Shown here piece after piece: positions 7,398 through 14,959 of a stretch of 64,000 nucleotides of DNA (position 1 is the stretch's first letter; every line of letters begins with the position of its first letter). Origin of the DNA: Paraherbaspirillum soli (GTDB lineage Bacteria; Pseudomonadota; Gammaproteobacteria; Burkholderiales; Burkholderiaceae_D). The stretch spans positions 62,001 through 126,000 of the forward strand of contig NZ_JBHSMT010000031.1 of assembly GCF_042654985.1 (NCBI RefSeq). Direction: 5' to 3'. Both the position numbers and the translations under genes were made by a program. The notes below the pieces were generated by a model. That model had not been told where the DNA came from and searched no databases. It saw only the letters and a program-made list of their open reading frames with translations.

Positions 7398-8507
7398 TTA
7401 ATCCAGGATCTTGAAGCGCGGATCGTCGGGATCAATCGACAAAATGGATTGTGCTTCTGCCACCATATGCGTCTCTTCCGAACGATGTTCCTGCTGGCGC
7501 TTTTCGGCCAGATAACCGTAAATCTCAGTCACCAGTTCGGGACAGCCATCATGGTTCAGTGCGGAAATCTCAAACACCGGGCCTTTCCAGCCAAAGCGCT
7601 TAATGAAATCCTTGACGCGCTTGACGCGCTCAGCTTCAGGAATCACGTCAATTTTATTCAAAACCAGCCAGCGCGGCTTATCGAACAGCGACTGATCGTA
7701 TTTCTTCAGTTCCTTGACGATGGCCTTGGCTTCCTTGACCGGATCGACAGTGTCCTCAAATGGCGCCAAATCGACGATGTGTAGCAGCAGACCGGTACGC
7801 TGCAAGTGCTTAAGGAACTGGATACCGAGACCAGCACCCTCCGCCGCTCCTTCGATCAGGCCGGGAATATCGGCGATCACGAAGCTCTTTTCATGACTGA
7901 CCCGCACCACGCCCAGGTTTGGATGCAATGTGGTAAACGGGTAATCGGCGATTTTCGGACGCGCGTTGGAAACCGCAGTGATAAAGGTCGACTTGCCGGC
8001 ATTTGGCTGTCCCAGCAGACCGACATCGGCCAGCACCTTGAGCTCCAGTCGCAATTCGCGGCGCTCGCCTTCCTTGCCATCGCTCTTTTGGCGCGGCGCA
8101 CGGTTGGTCGAGGATTTAAAATGGATGTTGCCCCAGCCGCCTTCACCGCCTTTGGCCAGCAACACTTCCTGACCGTGATCGGTCAGGTCGGCGATTGCCT
8201 CGCCAGTATTGACATCCACGATCAGCGTGCCAACCGGCATCCGCAGCTTGATATCGTCGGCGCCCTTGCCATAGCAATCCGAGCCGCGACCATTTTCGCC
8301 GCGACCGGCTCTGTGCATCTTGGAAAAACGATAATCGACCAGCGTGTTGATGTTGCGGTCGGCGACTGCCCAAATGCTGCCGCCTACGCCGCCATCACCA
8401 CCGTCCGGGCCGCCGAACGGGCGGAATTTTTCACGACAAAAACTCGCAACCCCATTGCCGCCATCGCCGGCAATGACTTCGATTTTTGCTTCATCTATAA
8501 ACTTCAT
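7398..8507 (-). CDS. obgE: Obg GTPase (CgtA)
   Basis: Essential GTPase that associates with the 50S ribosomal subunit and links ribosome assembly to growth and the stringent response. The glycine-rich Obg domain occupies residues 1 to about 158 (GGPDGGDGGVGGS). The G domain follows, with P-loop GQPNAGKST at 166-174, DIPGLIEGA (G3) and NKID (G4). The C-terminal tail is short, as in many betaproteobacteria. The 369 residues are normal. It sits downstream of rplU-rpmA as in most proteobacteria, after a terminator that probably allows partial read-through. Confidence 0.98.
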   Translation of the reverse strand: MKFIDEAKIEVIAGDGGNGVASFCREKFRPFGGPDGGDGGVGGSIWAVADRNINTLVDYRFSKMHRAGRGENGRGSDCYGKGADDIKLRMPVGTLIVDVNTGEAIADLTDHGQEVLLAKGGEGGWGNIHFKSSTNRAPRQKSDGKEGERRELRLELKVLADVGLLGQPNAGKSTFITAVSNARPKIADYPFTTLHPNLGVVRVSHEKSFVIADIPGLIEGAAEGAGLGIQFLKHLQRTGLLLHIVDLAPFEDTVDPVKEAKAIVKELKKYDQSLFDKPRWLVLNKIDVIPEAERVKRVKDFIKRFGWKGPVFEISALNHDGCPELVTEIYGYLAEKRQQEHRSEETHMVAEAQSILSIDPDDPRFKILD

Positions 8508-8594
8508 TCGAAGGTCCTAATGAGGTTGGAGGTTAAATTCTGATTTGACAACTAAATTACCTACTATACCGACTCTCTTTTTAAGGCCGGAAAA

Positions 8595-8627
8595 ATAAAA
8601 AGGCTCTACCTGCGGCAGAGCCTTTTA
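8595..8627 (-). terminator. Rho-independent terminator of rplU-rpmA
   Basis: Reading leftwards after rpmA, AAAAGGCTCTGCC ... GGTAGAGCCTTTTTATTTTT forms a strong stem with a T-rich tail, 40 bases past the rpmA stop. It separates the ribosomal protein genes from obgE. Confidence 0.85.
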
Positions 8628-8667
8628 CAGCAAGGCTTGCGCCTTACGTCGAAGCTAAAAGTAAAAC

Positions 8668-8925
8668 TTACGCTGCTACGACGGTGACGTATTGACGCTG
8701 TTCAGCGCCTTTGGTCACGAATTGTACTTTGCCGTTAATCAGTGCGAACAGGGTGTGATCCTTGCCCATGCCGACATTTTCGCCTGGATGCGTCTTGGTG
8801 CCGCGTTGACGAACAATGATGCCGCCAGCGTTGATCGCCTGGCCACCGTAGACCTTGACGCCGAGTCGTTTCGACTCTGAATCACGGCCGTTGCGCGTAG
8901 TGCCGCCGCCTTTTTTATGTGCCAT
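8668..8925 (-). CDS. rpmA: 50S ribosomal protein L27
   Basis: An 85-residue L27, whose N-terminus reaches the peptidyl transferase centre. It starts MAHKKGGGTTRNGRDSESKR, the canonical sequence, and lacks the N-terminal extension cleaved in Firmicutes. An AGGAGT ribosome-binding site precedes the ATG. It is co-transcribed with rplU, 51 bases upstream. Confidence 0.99.
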   Translation of the reverse strand: MAHKKGGGTTRNGRDSESKRLGVKVYGGQAINAGGIIVRQRGTKTHPGENVGMGKDHTLFALINGKVQFVTKGAEQRQYVTVVAA

Positions 8926-8976
8926 TTAAGACTCCTGGTAACTGGTTAGGTCTATCGACGCTATTAATTGTTGAAA

Positions 8977-9288
8977 TTAAGCGTTGATCGAAACGATTTG
9001 AACTTCGGTGTAATTTTGGCGATGGCCTTGATGCTTCTGGTAATGCTTACGACGACGCATCTTGAAAATCTTGACCTTATCGTGACGACCTTGCGCCAAT
9101 ACCTTAACCGACACCGTAGCACCTTCGACCAGCGGTGCACCAAACTTAATGGTGTCACCAGCGCCAACTGCGAGCACTTGATCAATAGTGAGTTCGGTGC
9201 CAATGTCTGCAGGTATCTGTTCTATTTTAAGTTTTTCGCCGGCAACAACTTTATATTGTTTGCCACCGGTTTTTATGACCGCGTACAT
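8977..9288 (-). CDS. rplU: 50S ribosomal protein L21
   Basis: A 103-residue L21 that binds 23S rRNA. The start is ATG 9288 (MYAVIKTGGKQYKV), the family N-terminus, with GAGG just upstream; an in-frame ATG at 9300 would add four residues and is unlikely. The C-terminal RRRKHYQKHQGHRQ is the basic RNA-binding segment. First gene of the rplU-rpmA-obgE-proB set, with a recognisable promoter about 90 bases upstream. Confidence 0.98.
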   Translation of the reverse strand: MYAVIKTGGKQYKVVAGEKLKIEQIPADIGTELTIDQVLAVGAGDTIKFGAPLVEGATVSVKVLAQGRHDKVKIFKMRRRKHYQKHQGHRQNYTEVQIVSINA

Positions 9289-9378
9289 ATGAAACCTCAT
9301 CGAAATGATTGAAGACTATTAGAATTTTTTCTTCCCCATATCACCATAAAGTGCTGGGCGGAATCGGGAGAACCTGGG

Positions 9379-9407
9379 ATTGTACATGCGTCGGACACTT
9401 TAGTCAA
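9379..9407 (-). promoter_or_regulatory. Sigma70-type promoter of rplU-rpmA
   Basis: On the minus strand TTGACT (9407-9402) and TACAAT (9384-9379) are separated by exactly 17 bases. Each differs from consensus at one position. It reads towards rplU and leaves a leader of about 80 bases. Confidence 0.75.
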
Positions 9408-9546
9408 AACTCTTGACAAGCGCAAAATTTACCACACTTCCCCCAAGCAATACCTCGCACCTGCCGGCGGCCGCGGACGCCGCAGCAGCGCGACGGTCTT
9501 TTTCAACTATATAATGGCCGCATTCTGAACTTTTAAAGGTATTGCC

Positions 9547-9858
9547 ATGAGCGATGTACAAGCGTGGATCAAGGAAACCGTGACCAACAACCCAGTGGTT
9601 TTGTTCATGAAAGGTACTGCGCAATTTCCACAATGCGGTTTTTCCGGCCGTGCTATTCAGCTGCTGAAAACCAGCGGTGTCGACAACATTGTTACCGTCA
9701 ATGTGCTGGAAGACCCGGCCGTGCGTCAGGGCATCAAGGATTACTCGAACTGGCCAACCATCCCGCAGTTATATGTCAAAGGCGAATTCATCGGCGGCTC
9801 CGACATCATGAACGAGATGTTTGAATCCGGTGAACTGCAAGCTTTGCTGAAAGCCTGA
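9547..9858 (+). CDS. grxD: Monothiol glutaredoxin, Grx4 type
   Basis: A 103-residue monothiol glutaredoxin that binds a [2Fe-2S] cluster with glutathione and takes part in iron-sulphur cluster delivery. The active site is CGFS at about residues 30-33 (after TAQFPQ), with the family WPTIPQLYVKGEFIGGSDI segment binding glutathione. The ATG at 9547 is preceded by TTTAAAGGTATTGCC. A TATAAT at 9510-9515 lies 31 bases upstream, but no clear -35 is visible. It is followed eight bases later by ubiX, so the two are probably co-transcribed. Confidence 0.97.
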   Translation: MSDVQAWIKETVTNNPVVLFMKGTAQFPQCGFSGRAIQLLKTSGVDNIVTVNVLEDPAVRQGIKDYSNWPTIPQLYVKGEFIGGSDIMNEMFESGELQALLKA

Positions 9859-9866
9859 GACCGCAC

Positions 9867-10484
9867 GTGGTCGCACCCAGCCGCCATCCCGACGCCCCGC
9901 AGCTGCCGCGCCGCCTGATCATTGGCATCACCGGCGCTACCGGTGCGATTTATGGCGTGCGGCTGTTGCAACTGCTGCGCGAGATGCCCGGCATCGAAAC
10001 GCATCTATTGATTTCCGATGCCGGGGTGCTGAACCTGCATCAGGAACTGGACATGCGACGCAAGCAGGTCGAGACGCTGGCGCATGTCGTACACAACGTG
10101 CGCGACGTCGGCGCGGCGATCGCCAGCGGTTCATTCCAGTCGGACGGCATGATCATCGCGCCATGCTCGATGAAAACCCTGGCGTCGGTGGCCAACGGCT
10201 TATCCGACAATCTGATCGCGCGCGCTGCCGATGTAGTCCTCAAAGAACGGCGGCGGCTGGTATTGATGGTGCGTGAAACGCCGTTCAATCTTGCGCATCT
10301 GCGCAATATGACCAGCGTTACCGAGATGGGCGGAATTATTTTCCCGCCGCTGCCCGGCTTCTACCATCGGCCGCAAAACATTAGCGAGATGATCGATCAC
10401 ACACTAGGCCGGGTGCTGGATCTGTTTGCGTTCCAGCATGCGCTAACACCGCGCTGGGCCGGCCTGAAGGCCGATCAGTCTTGA
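9867..10484 (+). CDS. ubiX: Flavin prenyltransferase UbiX
   Basis: Makes prenylated FMN, the cofactor of the UbiD decarboxylase of ubiquinone synthesis. The 205-residue protein has the flavodoxin-like N-terminus LIIGITGATGAIYGVRLL and the segment GMIIAPCSMKTLASVANGLS that lines the FMN/dimethylallyl phosphate site, plus a late VRETPFNLAHLRNM motif. The start is GTG at 9867, eight bases after the grxD stop. Translation coupled to grxD is likely, since the spacer holds no strong ribosome-binding site. Confidence 0.96.
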   Translation: MVAPSRHPDAPQLPRRLIIGITGATGAIYGVRLLQLLREMPGIETHLLISDAGVLNLHQELDMRRKQVETLAHVVHNVRDVGAAIASGSFQSDGMIIAPCSMKTLASVANGLSDNLIARAADVVLKERRRLVLMVRETPFNLAHLRNMTSVTEMGGIIFPPLPGFYHRPQNISEMIDHTLGRVLDLFAFQHALTPRWAGLKADQS

Positions 10485-10509
10485 TCGGCACCTCATTCCA
10501 CTATAAAAA

Positions 10510-12363
10510 TTAGCGGCCGCTACGTCCGGCCAACCACGCCGCCCGCATAGTCACCGCGGCAGCCGGTTTTTCCTCGGCATTGAAACCCAGCTGAGGGGCC
10601 GTATCGGCCAGCAATTTAACGCTGAAGGTCATCAACTCGTCGCGCCGGAACGCATGCACGGCGACACTGTCACCGACCCGATACCGCGCCAGAACCGATT
10701 CCAGATTGTTCGTCACGCGAATCCCATCAAGCGCCACCAACACATCGCCGGCAGACAGCCCGGCACGATGCGCAGCCCCACCTTCATACACGTTAGCCAA
10801 TTTGCAGTCGTTGCCGCTAGTTGCGGTGCGCGCACCAAGCGCAGGCTTGCCCGCCTTGCGTCGGTCATTCAGCACGATACCGGTCGGCGCCAGCAATTTC
10901 GCCAATGGCAAATCATCGGTAGCGCGTACATAGCGGTCAAAGAATCGTTTCAGCTTGAGGCCGGTAACGGCATCGAACAAGGCCTCCACTGCGGCCTCGG
11001 TGACGCCGCGTCCGCTCTGCGCATTGTCGGCATAAAAGTCGCGGCCATATTTTTGCCATAGCGCGCGCATCACATCGTCCAGCGATTTGCGGCCCTTGGT
11101 TTCGGCACGAATGGTCAGATCCAGCGCCAACGCCACCAGCGACCCTTTGGTGTAATAGCTGACGATCGCATTCGGCGAATTTTCATCCTGGCGATAATAT
11201 TTGACCCAGGCATCGAAGCTGGATTCGGCCACGCTTTGCTTGTGACGGCCGCTGCCGAGCAATACGCCATTAATCGTTTTCTCGACCAATTTGAAATATG
11301 CCGCTTGATCAATCAAGCCGCTGCGCAACAGCATCAGATCGTCGTAATAGCTGGTGAAGCCTTCGAACAGCCACAATAGCGGCGTGTAGTTTTCGACCTG
11401 CAAATCATATGGCGCGAAGGTCGCCGGCTTGATGCGCTTGACGTTCCAGGTATGAAAATATTCATGGCTGCAAAGGCCGAGGAAGGTGCGATAGCCATCG
11501 CTCATTTCCGGCTGCCCTTTCACCGGCAGATCGGCGCGCGCGCAAATCAACGCGGTCGAGGCGCGGTGCTCCAACCCGCCATAGCCGTCGCCGACCGCCA
11601 GCGTCAGAAATACATAGCGCTGCATCGGCGCACGCTTGGCGAACTTGCTGCCGGCCGGCTCGAAAAATGCAATCTGCGTTTCGCAAATCTTTTTCAGGTC
11701 GGCGCTCAAGCGCGGCAAATCCAGATTCGGCACGTTGCCGGTAATAGCGATCTCGTGCGGCACGCCATGCGCCTTGAAACTGGCCAGCTGGAAGGTGCCC
11801 ATTTCGACCGGGTGATCGATCAGCTCGTCATAATTGGCCGCGACATAAGTGCCGAAGGCGCCGCGCTTGGCTTTCAAGGTCGGCAATGCCGTGGCGATCC
11901 GCCAGCCCTCATACGCGTCACCTTGCGGGCGCTGGATATCAACTTCGTGCGGCGCATTTTCCTGCCCCACTACGCGCAAAAACACACTGGTGCCATTGAA
12001 GAAGCCATGCGTCTGATCCAGATGCGCAGCGCGTACCGACAGATCCCACGCGTAGACCTGATAATGCAGCGTCAGCGGCCCGTCGCATGGTGCGGCCTGC
12101 CAGGAGTGCTTGTCGATTTTCTTCAGGGCGATTTTTCTGCCGTTCGATTCCGCGCGGATTTGCACAATATTGCGGGCGAACTCACGCATCATGTAACTGC
12201 CGGGGATCCAGGCCGGCAGCGCCACGATCTGTCCTACCGCAGCGGGTTCCGCCACGGTCAACGTGACAGCAAACAGGTGGGCGGCTGGATCCGCCGCGAT
12301 GATGCTGTAAGACAGGCTGGCGCGGGCCGGCTTGACGACTACATTAGAAACGTTTTTCTTCAT
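10510..12363 (-). CDS. M61 family zinc metallopeptidase with PDZ domain
   Basis: A 617-residue enzyme resembling the M61 glycyl aminopeptidase family. An N-terminal beta-rich domain comes first. The zinc site HEYFH is at about 300-304, with the third-ligand region WLFEGFTSYY (Glu about 334). A PDZ domain follows near the C-terminus (about 490-585, AGLSAGDVLVALDGI). No signal peptide is evident, so a cytoplasmic location is likely. The start is ATG 12363 (MKKNVSNVVV); a frame extension to 12387 would overlap the upstream gene. It directly follows the DUF3429 gene and is probably co-transcribed. The in vivo substrate is unknown. Confidence 0.9.
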   Translation of the reverse strand: MKKNVSNVVVKPARASLSYSIIAADPAAHLFAVTLTVAEPAAVGQIVALPAWIPGSYMMREFARNIVQIRAESNGRKIALKKIDKHSWQAAPCDGPLTLHYQVYAWDLSVRAAHLDQTHGFFNGTSVFLRVVGQENAPHEVDIQRPQGDAYEGWRIATALPTLKAKRGAFGTYVAANYDELIDHPVEMGTFQLASFKAHGVPHEIAITGNVPNLDLPRLSADLKKICETQIAFFEPAGSKFAKRAPMQRYVFLTLAVGDGYGGLEHRASTALICARADLPVKGQPEMSDGYRTFLGLCSHEYFHTWNVKRIKPATFAPYDLQVENYTPLLWLFEGFTSYYDDLMLLRSGLIDQAAYFKLVEKTINGVLLGSGRHKQSVAESSFDAWVKYYRQDENSPNAIVSYYTKGSLVALALDLTIRAETKGRKSLDDVMRALWQKYGRDFYADNAQSGRGVTEAAVEALFDAVTGLKLKRFFDRYVRATDDLPLAKLLAPTGIVLNDRRKAGKPALGARTATSGNDCKLANVYEGGAAHRAGLSAGDVLVALDGIRVTNNLESVLARYRVGDSVAVHAFRRDELMTFSVKLLADTAPQLGFNAEEKPAAAVTMRAAWLAGRSGR

Positions 12364-12364
12364 A

Positions 12365-12823
12365 CTATCCTCGAACATTACCGGCAATCACAGTCAGCAT
12401 CAGCGCGGCCACCGCCACACAGGTCAACCTGAAGCGCAACTCAATAAACCAGGCAGGCAAGCCGTACCATGGGAACAATCGCTTATCGAACTGATAAGCA
12501 GCAATAAAACCAAGCATCAACAAGGCAAACCCGAAGCCGCCAAACATGGTCGAAGACCAGGCAATAATGGTGGGTGCGATCCCCCAGATCAGCGCCTTCT
12601 TGGTGTGATCGGCAGACAGATCGGCACGCAACACGACCGCCCCCCAATGAATCCCGCCCAGGAACGACAGTGCCGCTATGCCATAGGCCAACTGGCCGCG
12701 AATAAAATCACCCAGCCAGGCGGTACTGACCAGCCAACAAGCCAAAGTCAGCAGCACGAACGGAATCAAGCCGGCATAGCCGAGCAAATGAATAAGACGT
12801 TTGTTTAGGAAATGTGGGTTCAT
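12365..12823 (-). CDS. DUF3429 family integral membrane protein
   Basis: A 152-residue protein (from ATG 12823) with about four or five hydrophobic segments: LIPFVLLTLACWLVS, LAYGIAALSFLGGIHWGAVVL, ALIWGIAPTIIAW, GFALLMLGFIAAY and LTCVAVAALMLTVIAG. The GGIHWG motif is typical of DUF3429, a family of unknown function found in proteobacteria. The frame continues upstream to 12910; I chose 12823 because residues before it are neither hydrophobic nor family-like, but no strong ribosome-binding site decides it. It ends one base before the M61 peptidase start, indicating an operon. Confidence 0.8.
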   Translation of the reverse strand: MNPHFLNKRLIHLLGYAGLIPFVLLTLACWLVSTAWLGDFIRGQLAYGIAALSFLGGIHWGAVVLRADLSADHTKKALIWGIAPTIIAWSSTMFGGFGFALLMLGFIAAYQFDKRLFPWYGLPAWFIELRFRLTCVAVAALMLTVIAGNVRG

Positions 12824-12920
12824 CGGCAGGAAATAATATGCGCCCGGTGGCAACCCCAGCGGCGCCATCATGTTGCGCAAAAAAGCGATAGTGTAGCGGG
12901 ATTGGAACAATCAAGCCTGC

Positions 12921-13514
12921 TTAGGAGCGCAATATATCGGCGGCTGTGTCGATATCTTGATGAATACCAGGATCCGGCACCGCCACCTCGCGCACTAGGC
13001 ACGAGCGCAGCAAGCTGCGCGCCCCCTGGTCGCCCTGCAATTGCAGTAATTGCGGCAAATGCTGGCGGCTGAATGCGACCGGATTCCCGCGCCGCCCGCC
13101 GTACATTGGCACAGCAATGTCGGCGCCCTGCCGCAAGGCTGTCACCAGCGCCTGAACGGTGGCGGTTTGCACGTATGGCATATCGCCCAGCGCTATCACC
13201 CAGCCTGATGCGGTTTCTGTCTGTTGCAAGGCGCATACCAACGATGCCGCCATGCCGTCGTCCGCATTGTCACACTGGATCTGATCGTAGCCGGCGACTT
13301 GCGCCGCCAGCTCAGGCGCATCGGGCCGCAACACCACGCATATCGGCACTGCGGCTGCGAGATTGCCGGCCGCTCTCGCCAATACAGTCAGGCCACCGAC
13401 ATCATGCGGCAACTGCTGCAGCAGTTTGCTGCGAGCGCCGCTTGGATCGAAGCGACGACCGCGACCGGCTGCAAGCAGCACTCCGACTATTTGGCCTGCG
13501 TATTGTTTACTCAT
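12921..13514 (-). CDS. MobA/MocA-like molybdopterin nucleotidyltransferase
   Basis: A 197-residue nucleotidyltransferase of the MobA/MocA type, which attaches CMP or GMP to molybdopterin for insertion into xanthine-oxidase-family enzymes. The N-terminal LLAAGRGRRFDPSG matches the NTP-binding loop of these enzymes, and GWVIALGDMPYV carries the Asp that coordinates metal. The ATG at 13514 (MSKQYAG) is chosen. The frame runs on to 13946, but that stretch lies inside iorA on another frame and is a shadow. It is 38 bases after the IorA-like gene, a pairing that suggests it matures the cofactor of an IorAB-type oxidoreductase. Confidence 0.88.
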   Translation of the reverse strand: MSKQYAGQIVGVLLAAGRGRRFDPSGARSKLLQQLPHDVGGLTVLARAAGNLAAAVPICVVLRPDAPELAAQVAGYDQIQCDNADDGMAASLVCALQQTETASGWVIALGDMPYVQTATVQALVTALRQGADIAVPMYGGRRGNPVAFSRQHLPQLLQLQGDQGARSLLRSCLVREVAVPDPGIHQDIDTAADILRS

Positions 13515-13552
13515 GGGGGAGGACTCGGCCGGTCGCCGGGAAAATAAGAGCG

Positions 13553-14011
13553 TCAGCTTAACGAGCTGGCAACGTCCTTGATCGCCGCCCGTATTCGCTG
13601 ATAAGTACCGCAACGGCAAATGTTGCCGCTCATCGCCGCGTCGATATCGGCATCGGAAGGATGGCGCTTGGTTTTCAGCAGCGCGGTCGCGCTCATCACC
13701 TGACCGCTCTGACAATAGCCGCATTGCGGAACATCGTGGCGGATCCAGGCATCCTGCACTTGTTTGCCGATTGCATCGGCCTCGATCGCCTCGATTGTGG
13801 TCAGCGCCTGCCCCACCGCGACGGATACCGGCGTCACGCAGGAACGAATCGGCTCGCCATTCAAATGCACCGTGCACGCACCGCACAGCGCCACGCCACA
13901 ACCGAATTTGGTGCCGGTCATTTGCAGCTGATCGCGCAAAGCCCACAGTATGGGCGTGGCTGGATCCAGTTCCAGATTGACATCGTGCCCATTAATATTG
14001 AGTGTGATCAT
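13553..14011 (-). CDS. Isoquinoline 1-oxidoreductase alpha-type (2Fe-2S) subunit, orphan
   Basis: A 152-residue two-cluster ferredoxin-like subunit of the xanthine oxidase family. The N-terminal plant-type [2Fe-2S] cluster uses Cys at about 38, 43, 46 and 58 (CGVALCGAC). The second uses Cys 97, 100, 132 and 134 (CGYC, CRC). The length fits IorA or similar small subunits. The large molybdopterin-binding partner (IorB type) normally lies beside it, but is absent: the next gene is the MobA-like transferase, and the other side is a MITE-like repeat followed by dsbC. Either the partner is elsewhere in the genome or it was lost. The real substrate is unknown. Confidence 0.88.
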   Translation of the reverse strand: MITLNINGHDVNLELDPATPILWALRDQLQMTGTKFGCGVALCGACTVHLNGEPIRSCVTPVSVAVGQALTTIEAIEADAIGKQVQDAWIRHDVPQCGYCQSGQVMSATALLKTKRHPSDADIDAAMSGNICRCGTYQRIRAAIKDVASSLS

Positions 14012-14060
14012 GCTGGGGCCTGGAGCGGTTTAAGGAAGGTCAAAGTCGCAAATTGAGCGA

Positions 14061-14223
14061 CTAGTGGACTGTAACAGTGGATTCGGGAGTGAAAGGCGCG
14101 TACCCGGCGTGCAGGGCAAGACGCACAGCACAGCGATAGTGGGCTATCGCGAGCATTTGCAACGCCGCCATGCGCGCCGGGTACGCGCCTTTCACTATCG
14201 AATCCATTGTTACAGTCCACTAG
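14061..14223. repeat. MITE-like inverted-repeat element between iorA and dsbC
   Basis: Two arms of about 50 bases face each other (left arm begins TAGTGGACTGTAACAGTGG at 14062; right arm ends in its near-perfect complement at 14222), enclosing about 60 bases with a small internal stem GCGATAG/CTATCGC (about 14132-14149). Both ends carry CTAG, which is itself palindromic, so it cannot be told apart as target duplication or arm extension. No transposase is encoded. It ends one base before the dsbC stop codon and may act as its terminator. Confidence 0.85.
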
Positions 14224-14224
14224 G

Positions 14225-14947
14225 TTATTGCAAGGAGGTGAATTTGGCCTCAAGCGTTTTGGCATCGACCCAACCCGGAGTGCGGGTGCCATCGGTGAAG
14301 ATGATGGTCGGGGTACCGGTCACATTCAAGCGTCGGCCAAGCGCCATGACTTTTTCATTGGGCGATAGGCAGGCCGCAGGTGCTGCGGCAGGAGCCTTGC
14401 CATCCACCATCAGATCGGTCCAGGCTTTATTGCTATCGGCGCTACACCAGACGTTCCTGGATTTGACAGCCGAGTCTTCCGCCAAGATGTTGTACATGAA
14501 GGTATACACAGTGACGTTGTCGACTTCTTGCAAAGTCGTCTTATGGAGGCGCTTGCAATAGCCGCAATTGGGGTCTTCAAACACCGCAATCACGCGCTGG
14601 CCATTGCCTTTGACCTTCTTCACCGCCAAATCAAGCGGCAAATCGGAAAATTTGACTTTATTCAACGCGTCAATACGTTCCCGGGTGAAGTCGCGGCTGC
14701 TCTGGGCATCCATGATGCGGCCGATGAACACATACTTGGCACTGGCATCGGTGTAGAAAATATCGTTCCCGACGCGCACCTCGAACAGACCGGAATAGGG
14801 GGTCTTGGTCACCGCATCCACTTTGACGCCGTCGCCCAGTTGCGGCTCAATCTTCTTCTTTACTGCGGTTTCCTGCGGAGTTTCAGCGCCGGCAACCGTC
14901 AGCCATAGCCCAAACAGCATCGCCAGCATTATTTTTACTTTTTTCAT
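14225..14947 (-). CDS. dsbC: Thiol:disulphide interchange protein DsbC
   Basis: Periplasmic disulphide isomerase that reshuffles wrong disulphides and is kept reduced by DsbD. It has 240 residues from ATG 14947 (one codon further upstream is also possible). The signal peptide spans about 1-20 (ending VAGA). An N-terminal dimerisation domain is followed by a thioredoxin fold with the CGYC active site at about residues 128-131 and cis-Pro in TGTPTIIF. A further Cys pair (NVWCSAD, AACLSP) matches the structural disulphide of the family. It starts 12 bases after the UbiH-like gene, so the two form an operon. A MITE-like element abuts its stop codon. Confidence 0.95.
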   Translation of the reverse strand: MKKVKIMLAMLFGLWLTVAGAETPQETAVKKKIEPQLGDGVKVDAVTKTPYSGLFEVRVGNDIFYTDASAKYVFIGRIMDAQSSRDFTRERIDALNKVKFSDLPLDLAVKKVKGNGQRVIAVFEDPNCGYCKRLHKTTLQEVDNVTVYTFMYNILAEDSAVKSRNVWCSADSNKAWTDLMVDGKAPAAAPAACLSPNEKVMALGRRLNVTGTPTIIFTDGTRTPGWVDAKTLEAKFTSLQ

Positions 14948-14959
14948 CATTTTTCCCAG

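Noticed and set aside
9413..9418. TTGACA on the plus strand as the -35 of grxD
   Set aside because: No -10 lies 16-18 bases downstream; the TATAAT at 9510 is about 90 bases away.
13515..13946. Upstream extension of the MobA-like gene to 341 residues
   Set aside because: The extra 144 codons lie inside iorA in another frame and do not resemble any protein; the NTP-binding loop follows the ATG at 13514.
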